Shown piece by piece: positions 57,430-64,000 of a stretch of DNA of 64,000 nt (positions within the stretch are counted from its first letter, which is position 1; each line of letters starts with the position of its first letter). The translations under genes and the position numbers were made by a program. The DNA lies in assembly GCA_039105265.1 (NCBI GenBank), contig JAPFFF010000005.1, forward strand, positions 5,441,501 through 5,505,500. Reading direction: 5' to 3'. The notes beneath the pieces were generated by a model. It saw nothing but the letters and a program-made list of their open reading frames with translations, searched no databases and was not told the DNA's origin. This stretch comes from Tritrichomonas musculus. Its lineage: Eukaryota > Parabasalia > Tritrichomonadida > Tritrichomonadidae.

Positions 57430-59051
57430 ATCTGCGAATATTTTTTTAATTAGGTTCTCTAAAACTATTTATTTTAAATGAAAATGCTTAAGAGAGCCAT
57501 TAGACGTATTCTAAGGAAAAATTTAAATTTACGATTTTTTTGGTTAATTTTCTTAATAGAGTAAGTTAAATTTCACCTTAAGATGGTGGTTTTTTCTTTC
57601 CATGAGAAGCTTTTCATGATTAGAAAACCCATTCAAAAAGTGGCGTAGAAAAAAACGATTGTCCAAATAATCAGAGGTATTCACCTTAAGTGACTTAACG
57701 GTCATTTTTCTTCTTTAAAATGTATTTTTAATTTTTTGAGCTAAATACAGATTATTTTTATTTCTTTTTATCATCAAAATAATCTATAAAATGTTTAAAT
57801 GACGATTTGAATATTAAATTGAAGAAAAAATCATATTTTAGTAAACAATATAATTATATCATTTTATTTATAACATCGAATATATTTTGGATATCTTCAT
57901 TATTCCAAAGTATTGTCACAATAAATGAAAATTTCTAATTATTTCCTAATTCAGAAACTGCAAAATCTGCATTCTTCATACTTTCAAACCCAAAAAGCAT
58001 TTTTAAAGAAAAACAGATGATAACTTCAAAAATCGTCTTTATATGATTCTACATCTTTAATATAATGATTATATTGGCCATGAGAATTTATTCCTAGAAG
58101 CATTAGTGATTTTATGCGGCCAATTTTTTGGAAAATATGTTTCATTTATTAGACTCAAAATAAAAAATAAACGTTTTTTAACGTACATATAATTACAAAA
58201 ATATTCAAAATTTTTAATAAAATTAAAGTTGCATTTTGGAACATTTTTCTTTCAATTTTTTTCTACGATATTTTACGGTTTTGAATGGCTCATAAACATT
58301 GAAAAAAATAATTTTTTTTATAAAATCGAATTTTCTCAAAAACTAGCGCATAAATAATTTTGAAATTTTTAATGTATCATTTATTAAATAAATGCGTTTT
58401 AATTTTTATATTTTTTTTAAAAAATACAGTCAAAATCCTCAAAGTGAATACTATTCACTGAATATAGGCTTGGTCAATGTCCTGGACTTGAAAACTTTTC
58501 AAAGGACTTTCAAGGACCAAGGACTTCCAAAGACCTAACAAAGTATTTCAATTATAGTTTAAAAATTTTATCTTATTTTATTGTATATTTTTTCTAAAGA
58601 TAACTCTGAAAAAGTGACATCCAAAATCCATTTTTTAAATTCCAAATTTTGTTTTGAGTGCAACTTTTTTAAGATTTTATCATAAAATTTTATTTTCTTA
58701 TTTATATATCATGATAACTAATTTAAGATATTACTTTTTATTTAGAAAAATTTCTATTTTGTTGATTTTTTGTTAAGATAAAAGATGAAAAAAAATTGAC
58801 AAGGTTGGTTTAGTCCTTGAGTCCAAGACATTGACCAAGTCTAACTGAATACCTCTAAATAATCTTGATATAAAAATGTTTATATTAAAATAAAAAATAA
58901 ATAAACATTTTAATAATATCATGATATATATAGAATATAAAATATATCCATGATAAATATATTATTGGATAATATATTTCCATTCTGGCGTTTTTAAAAC
59001 AGTAGTTAATTTGAGAGAACACATAGAATCAACAAGAAATATTTCTTTTTA
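57430..59051. other. Gene-free AT-rich region upstream of kinase-LRR gene
   Basis: About 1.6 kb without a credible gene. It holds the hAT-like MITE at 58465-58843. A CACCTTAAG sequence occurs twice (about 57577 and 57671) without further symmetry. No initiator motif was seen directly before the kinase ATG. Confidence 0.55.
58465..58843. mobile_element. hAT-like MITE, 379 bp
   Basis: The ends are TAGGCTTGGTCAATGTC (58465 onward) and, reverse-complemented, TAGACTTGGTCAATGTC (from 58843). The inverted repeat extends about 27 bp with four or five mismatches. Direct octamers ACTGAATA flank it (58457-58464 and 58844-58851). The TAG-type end plus 8-bp duplication fits the hAT superfamily. Next to the left end GGACTT/GGACC motifs recur several times, like the subterminal repeats that hAT transposases bind. 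It is non-coding and lies 0.2 kb upstream of the kinase-LRR gene, so it could influence its promoter. Confidence 0.85.
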
Positions 59052-62000
59052 ATGAAACAAATTAGAGAATCAAAATCTAGATTTTGTAGATATATCGTTG
59101 ATATCAAAGATTTTAAGATGATAGAACGAATTGGTGGAGGTGGCTTTGGCTCAGTTTTTTTGGTTCAAAATTTGAAAACAGGAGAAAATAATGCTGCAAA
59201 AGTTATTAATTTAAATGGCAGTGAAGAATATTACAAACGAATGATCAATCGAGAAATTGGAATTATGATTCGATGCCAACATCCTACCATCATTCAATTT
59301 AAAGGTTTTTCAATCAAAGACTTTCATGATGACAAAAACGTCACAATTTTTATGGATCATGCAACCAAAGGTTCTCTTGCCTCATTTCTTCAGAAGGTCA
59401 AAAATGGATTATTAGAAGAAATATATGACAATACAAACCGCCAAATTCTTCTTATTGGCATTGCTAGAGGCATGATGTATCTTCATCAACACCAAATCAT
59501 ACATCGTGATCTCAAAACTGACAATATTTTACTAGATGATAATTTGTATCCATTAATTACAGATTTTGGTCTTTCTAAATTTTATGGACTTGGACTTTCG
59601 ATGAGTCAATCGCAACAATGCGGTACTTTAATCTACATGGCGCCAGAAATCATGGAAGGGTTTCAATATAATGGAAAAGTTGATGTATACTCCTTTGGGA
59701 TTCTTATGTACGAAATTGTGACTGATTCAATTCCCTATCCTGATCTAGAAAGCAGAAAGATGACATCTTTCCAATTTACTAATAAAGTTGTCAATGAAAA
59801 TTTTCGTCCAAAATTTGAGGTCCCTGTCAAAAAGTCGATCCAAGAATTGATTGAAAAGTGCTGGTCAAAAAATCCAAAAGAACGACCAACTTTTGAGGAG
59901 ATATTCAAAAAATTGGCTTATAATATTGAAGAATCAATTGACGACATTTACGATGATCAGGACGTTGCTAATGTTGAAGAAGAAAGAAAATATTATCTGG
60001 ATGATGTTGATGAAGATGCAATTCTTTTCTACGCGGACCAAATAGATGAGGCAAATTCTGTACAAGACGATGAAATGACACACAAATTTGCACAGTTAAA
60101 ACAGGGATTTGAATCAAAGCTCGATCTTTTGCTAAAGGAAAACGAGGAAATTAAAAATAAGAACTTGGAACTGAACAGAAAACTCGATGAAATGACAACA
60201 AAATTCAACAAATTGAATAAAAAAATAGAAGAAGAATTCAATCCTTTAAAACAGGATTATCAGGAAATGAAAGCCAAAATTAATGATTTGAATAACATAA
60301 TTGACTCTTTGAAAAGCAATATTAAAGAATCAACAAAAGCTCATAAGCAACCATCTATAAATTCAAATGATGAAAAAGTTGAAGATGCAGAAATGACTGT
60401 TGATGAATTTAATAATTTACCTATTCAGTCACAAAAATTTGTTGCATCAAAATTCAAAAGAAAAGGAAGCCAATTCTTCAAAAATGTTAATGATCTTCTT
60501 CAGTATTTACTTCAATACAAATTAAACGATTCAGTTTCTTATTTCAGGTTAGAAAAGAACAAAGATTCTCAAAACATAAGTGAAGCTAATCAAATCTGTC
60601 TTCTAACAAACTCCGTAGAAATTTTGAGTGAAAATGAATCATTTTCGATTTCTGACTTCTGTGATATTTTGAGTAATTTTGAGACAATTTTTATTGAATT
60701 GAAATACCAAAGTGCATCTTTTGACAAATTATTTGCTTTTGCAAAAAATATTAAGGATAAACTTAAAGAAAAAATCGAAATCTCACTCTTTTTGAGTTCC
60801 ATTGAAAAAATTGACAGCAAAATCATAAATGAAGTAAGTTGTATTTCTTTTGATAATTCTGTAGTAAATATTGAAAAAAGTGCATTCAAAAATTGGAAAT
60901 CATTAAAGAAAGTAATAATTCCATCAACAATAACCATAATTGAAGGAAATGCTTTCGAAGGATGTTCATCTTTGACACAAATTACAATTCCTTCTTCTGT
61001 AACTTCAATTGGAAATAATGCTTTTAAAGGATGCATATCTTTAGCACAAATAACAATTCCTTCTTCTGTAACTGAAATTAAATATTCTCCATTCAACAAT
61101 TGCACATCATTGACAGAATTTATAATTCCATCTTCAGTAACTAAAATTGAACAAAAATTATTCAGTGGATGTTCATCATTGACAAAATTAACCATTCCTT
61201 CATCCATTTCTGAAATTAAAGAAGGATTTTTATACAATTGTCCAAAATTGTCTCAGTTAATAATTCAACAAAATCCAAATTCTTCCGATTATAGATTTAA
61301 ATTAATTGATAATAAATTCATTGTTTATAAAAGTGATAAATCTAGTAATGATTATGATATTCTTCTTTTCGTACTACATGATGTTGTTGAGATAACAATT
61401 CCATCATATATTAAGAAAATTGCATCTTCTGCTTTGAATTATTGTTCTTTATTAAAAGAAGTAATAATTCCATCTTCAGTGACATCAATAGGTGAATCAG
61501 CTTTTGAGAATTGCTCTTCATTAATAAAAGTTTCAATTCCCTCTTCTATAACAAAAATTGAAGAACAAACTTTTAAATATTGTTCATCATTGATAGAAAT
61601 AAAAATTCCATCTTCAGTAAAATCAATTGGTGATTTTGCATTTTTTGGCTGCAAATCACTCAAAGAATTTGAATTTCCTTCTTCTGTAACTGAAGTTGGA
61701 AGAACTGTAATTGCTCATTGTGAATCATTAACAGATGTAACAATTCCTTCTTCTGTTACTAAAACTGGCATAACTTTTTTATCTGGATGCACATCACTGA
61801 AGAAAACAACAATTCTTTCGCCAATAACTATGCTTGAGTATGGTTTTTTCAGAGATTGTACTTCATTAGCAGATGTAAAACTTCCTTCTACTTTAAAAAC
61901 TTTGGAAGAATATGCTTTTTGTAATTGCACATCGTTGAAAAAAATTGAACTTCCTTCTTCTTTAAATGTAATAGGTATAAGTGCTTTTTATAACTGCACA

Positions 62001-62438
62001 TCGTTGATTGAAATTAATATCCCTTCTTCAGTGACAGAAATAAAGTATGATGCTTTTTGCCAATGTTCATCTTTGACAAAAATTAATATTCCTTCTTCTG
62101 TAACAGTACTTGAAAATGCCCTCTTTTTTAGCTGTAAATCCTTGAAGAAAGTTACAATCCCTTCTTCTATAACTGAAATCAAGAAATCAGTTTTCCTTCA
62201 ATGCAGTTCATTGACTGAAATTTCTATTCCTTCTTCTGTAACTAAAATTGGAGAACGAGCTTTCGCTAAATGCGCATCTCTAACAGAAATTGATATCCCT
62301 TCTTCTGTAACAGAAATAGGAAAAGATGCTTTTTATTATTCAGCACTGAAACAAGTTTCTATTCCATCTTCTATGAATACTAATTCCTTTTTGGAGAAGA
62401 TTGGTATTAAATCAAACATAAAAGTTATTGAAAAATGA
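59052..62438 (+). CDS. Protein kinase fused to BspA-type leucine-rich repeats
   Basis: A 1,128-residue protein. Residues about 20-285 are a complete TKL-like kinase: glycine loop IGGGGFGSV (27-35), ATP-binding Lys in AAKV (K50), catalytic HRDLKTDN (D153), DFG (D171), MAPEIMEG and the C-lobe CWSKNPKERPTFEEI. An acidic linker and a coiled coil follow (about 345-425). A spacer region comes next (about 440-610). About 20 LRR_5/BspA repeats of 23 residues (SSLTKITIPSSVTEIGxxAF type) fill about 610-1120. No signal peptide or transmembrane helix is visible, so the LRR part is probably cytosolic and may sense a ligand or dock partners. An interruption at about 735-775 (LIDNKFIVYKSDKSSNDYD) mirrors that of the BspA gene at 47420. 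Kinase-LRR fusions of this kind are known in trichomonads and Entamoeba. The first ATG is at 59052. Confidence 0.92.
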   Translation: MKQIRESKSRFCRYIVDIKDFKMIERIGGGGFGSVFLVQNLKTGENNAAKVINLNGSEEYYKRMINREIGIMIRCQHPTIIQFKGFSIKDFHDDKNVTIFMDHATKGSLASFLQKVKNGLLEEIYDNTNRQILLIGIARGMMYLHQHQIIHRDLKTDNILLDDNLYPLITDFGLSKFYGLGLSMSQSQQCGTLIYMAPEIMEGFQYNGKVDVYSFGILMYEIVTDSIPYPDLESRKMTSFQFTNKVVNENFRPKFEVPVKKSIQELIEKCWSKNPKERPTFEEIFKKLAYNIEESIDDIYDDQDVANVEEERKYYLDDVDEDAILFYADQIDEANSVQDDEMTHKFAQLKQGFESKLDLLLKENEEIKNKNLELNRKLDEMTTKFNKLNKKIEEEFNPLKQDYQEMKAKINDLNNIIDSLKSNIKESTKAHKQPSINSNDEKVEDAEMTVDEFNNLPIQSQKFVASKFKRKGSQFFKNVNDLLQYLLQYKLNDSVSYFRLEKNKDSQNISEANQICLLTNSVEILSENESFSISDFCDILSNFETIFIELKYQSASFDKLFAFAKNIKDKLKEKIEISLFLSSIEKIDSKIINEVSCISFDNSVVNIEKSAFKNWKSLKKVIIPSTITIIEGNAFEGCSSLTQITIPSSVTSIGNNAFKGCISLAQITIPSSVTEIKYSPFNNCTSLTEFIIPSSVTKIEQKLFSGCSSLTKLTIPSSISEIKEGFLYNCPKLSQLIIQQNPNSSDYRFKLIDNKFIVYKSDKSSNDYDILLFVLHDVVEITIPSYIKKIASSALNYCSLLKEVIIPSSVTSIGESAFENCSSLIKVSIPSSITKIEEQTFKYCSSLIEIKIPSSVKSIGDFAFFGCKSLKEFEFPSSVTEVGRTVIAHCESLTDVTIPSSVTKTGITFLSGCTSLKKTTILSPITMLEYGFFRDCTSLADVKLPSTLKTLEEYAFCNCTSLKKIELPSSLNVIGISAFYNCTSLIEINIPSSVTEIKYDAFCQCSSLTKINIPSSVTVLENALFFSCKSLKKVTIPSSITEIKKSVFLQCSSLTEISIPSSVTKIGERAFAKCASLTEIDIPSSVTEIGKDAFYYSALKQVSIPSSMNTNSFLEKIGIKSNIKVIEK

Positions 62439-62715
62439 ATAAAACTATAAGCAAATATTAATAAACATTTAAAACAGATTACTTGTTCTCAGGAAAATAT
62501 TACTCTTTTGTTTTATATTGATGATCAATTATTATTGATCTAAAGCAAACACAAAATAAAAATGCCTTATTTTTAAATATTTAATTTATTTATTAATAAA
62601 ATCAAATATTTAATTAAATTTTTATCATCTAAATTCAAATTTAAAGAAAAGGAAAGTTCCCCCTTAAAAATGTAAGCACTAAAATATTTAACGTATATAG
62701 ATAAATTTTATACAA

Positions 62716-64000
62716 ATGACCATGGAAAATATTTCATTAATGAATTCAGATGAAGAAGATCATATATCTAACGATTATAGCGACGAATTCCAAATCGAAT
62801 CAGAAAGAAATATAAACCATAATAATAATAAAAACTTTGATGATGAAAATAGCATTGAAAACGATGAACAATTAACAACTATAAATAAAAGACGACGAAT
62901 TAACGCCAGAAAATCAAATTATCCCAAGAAAAAATCAAAAAAAGAAAATTCCAATATAACTAGGACGAAAAATTCAAAAAATATTGAAAATCCTTATAAT
63001 ATTGATCAGAACTCACCAGAAAATTTGGACAAAGATAATAATGATTTAATTGTACCTAAAAAGAAAAAGAATCGAAAATCTTTAAATAAAAATGGAACAA
63101 TGATTAAAAAAATAAATGAAGAAAATATCACTCCTTCACAAACAGTAAAAGGAACAAAGAGATCAAAACGAGCTCAATCAGTCAAATCGAAAAATAAAAA
63201 ATTAAAACAAAATTCTTCAAAAACAATACAAAGAGATGGAGATGAAAATAATATCCAGTACAAGAAAGATCCAAATTTCTCTGAAGATTCATTTTTAGAT
63301 CATACAGAAATAAATTTATCAAATTCCTTTTCTAAAAATAAGAAATCAAATCGAATTTATGATCGTAATAAAATGATTGATAATAATTATAACCACCATC
63401 ATGAAAATCAAAAAAACTCTGATCAATTGGAAATCGAAATTTTATTTGACAAAAACGAGGATGATAAACCAAACACAAATATAATCAAAAATCCAAATTA
63501 CACAGAAGAAATTTCGAAAGGCTCTTTCCAAAATAGCGAAAATCAAATCCACAGAAAATTAGATTCATTACCTGAGAAGAATAATTCAATTGGAAATCAA
63601 GGAACTCACTTTAAACCAAGAATTGATGAATTTTATTATGGATATTATTCAAGACCTCCTATTCTTCGTATAGATACGTCTTTAGTAGCAGAGTCAGAAA
63701 ATCGTCCTTCATTGAGATTATCAGATCCATATCGAGTCACTAATTTTTCATCAAAGATAAATGACTCTGAGAGTGATAATAATAATTCTGAAAACAATTT
63801 CATTCTTCGTGATTTGATTATCGCCTCAGGATCTGAATATGATTATTCTTCGCATAAGATAATGAATCATTCTAATTTAAATTCTAGCAAAAGAATTTCA
63901 AAAGTGAAAAAACTTAATGATAGTTATGATCAAGAAATAAGTAGTGATAATTCTGAATTAACAATAAAGAAAAAAGATTCTCATATTAAATCAAATATTT
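62716..64000 (+). CDS. Asn/Lys-rich hypothetical protein, runs off window
   Basis: An open frame begins at the ATG at 62716 (another in-frame ATG follows two codons later, at 62722) and stays open for 428 codons to the window edge, so the 3' end is missing. The product is rich in Asn, Lys, Ser, Asp and Glu, with basic clusters (KRRRINARKS, PKKKKNRKS, KRSKRAQSVKSKNKK) that look like nuclear localisation signals. A slightly more complex segment follows (FYYGYYSRPPILRIDTS, about residues 309-325). No domain is recognised. Composition resembles the disordered heads of the two large low-complexity proteins in this window. Confidence 0.75.
   Translation, partial: MTMENISLMNSDEEDHISNDYSDEFQIESERNINHNNNKNFDDENSIENDEQLTTINKRRRINARKSNYPKKKSKKENSNITRTKNSKNIENPYNIDQNSPENLDKDNNDLIVPKKKKNRKSLNKNGTMIKKINEENITPSQTVKGTKRSKRAQSVKSKNKKLKQNSSKTIQRDGDENNIQYKKDPNFSEDSFLDHTEINLSNSFSKNKKSNRIYDRNKMIDNNYNHHHENQKNSDQLEIEILFDKNEDDKPNTNIIKNPNYTEEISKGSFQNSENQIHRKLDSLPEKNNSIGNQGTHFKPRIDEFYYGYYSRPPILRIDTSLVAESENRPSLRLSDPYRVTNFSSKINDSESDNNNSENNFILRDLIIASGSEYDYSSHKIMNHSNLNSSKRISKVKKLNDSYDQEISSDNSELTIKKKDSHIKSNI

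Larger units (their letters stand above)
52048..62663. mobile_element. Possible 10.6-kb TTAA-flanked element (speculative)
   Basis: TTAA-GGGGGAACTTACCTTTT begins at 52044, and its near-perfect reverse complement (AAAAGGAAAGTTCCCCC-TTAA) ends at 62667. The first 17 bases of the two ends differ at one position. If these are the ends of one unit, it carries the TTAA element at 52885-54740, a broken HTH ORF, a mariner copy, a MITE and the kinase-LRR gene as cargo. If instead they belong to two different copies, each is a fragment. TTAA target duplications are known for piggyBac and Kolobok-type DNA transposons. No matching transposase is identified inside. Confidence 0.35.

Noticed and set aside
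57575-57680. Two TTCACCTTAAG sequences as transposon ends
   Set aside because: They are in direct orientation (CTTAAG itself is palindromic) with no target duplication.
60029-62182. Several antisense open frames over the kinase-LRR gene
   Set aside because: They are shadows of the regular 69-bp LRR repeat on the other strand and share no family features.
1-64000. tRNA, rRNA or CRISPR arrays
   Set aside because: No T-arm GTTCRA context with matching cloverleaf, no rRNA core motifs and no regularly spaced identical repeats were seen.

Overview
The window looks like nuclear DNA of a trichomonad (parabasalid), most likely Tritrichomonas. Four things point there: extremely AT-rich intergenic DNA; compact genes with almost no introns; one intron ending in a fused branch-point/3' splice motif ACTAACATACAG; and the gene mix (BspA-type leucine-rich repeat proteins, a kinase-LRR fusion, an M60/TCAF-like protein, a mariner transposon). 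The species name is inference.

Positions 1-9600 are gene-poor: one CDC25-type phosphatase gene (4141-4938, minus), two non-autonomous transposon-like elements with 8-bp target duplications (497-1988 and 7194-8004) and a fresh 133-bp tandem duplication (3283-3539). Positions 9600-51800 are a dense gene island on both strands. It holds a coiled-coil protein, a Swd2/WDR82 WD40 protein, a Rab GTPase, a TTC29-like axonemal TPR protein head-to-head with an unknown gene, an ACC-synthase-like aminotransferase, a nitroreductase, a degenerate small-GTPase pseudogene, a cyclin-like protein, a U2 snRNA gene, two large low-complexity proteins, a DUF4291 protein, a 2,512-residue BEACH/WD40 protein, a TCAF-like M60 protein with a myristoylation signal, an R-SNARE, a BspA-like LRR protein and a CDC14-like phosphatase with a 178-nt intron.

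Positions 51800-64000 are rich in mobile DNA. Inverted ends flanked by TTAA bound a 1.86-kb stretch (52885-54740), and a second such pair brackets 10.6 kb (52048-62663). Inside that larger interval lie a broken HTH/Myb-like ORF split by a dead mariner copy (55832-57109), a 379-bp hAT-like MITE (58465-58843) and an intact protein kinase-LRR fusion gene. An asparagine/lysine-rich ORF runs off the right edge.

Functionally the genes cover cell-cycle phosphatases (CDC25, CDC14), chromatin/transcription (WDR82, cyclin), splicing (U2 together with an intron-bearing gene), membrane traffic (Rab, R-SNARE, BEACH) and the flagellum (TTC29). Two enzymes of bacterial type (nitroreductase, DUF4291) may be old lateral acquisitions. 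Several genes are listed from the first ATG rather than from a longer open frame that begins with TTG or GTG. All functional calls come from reading motifs by eye; no database search was run.
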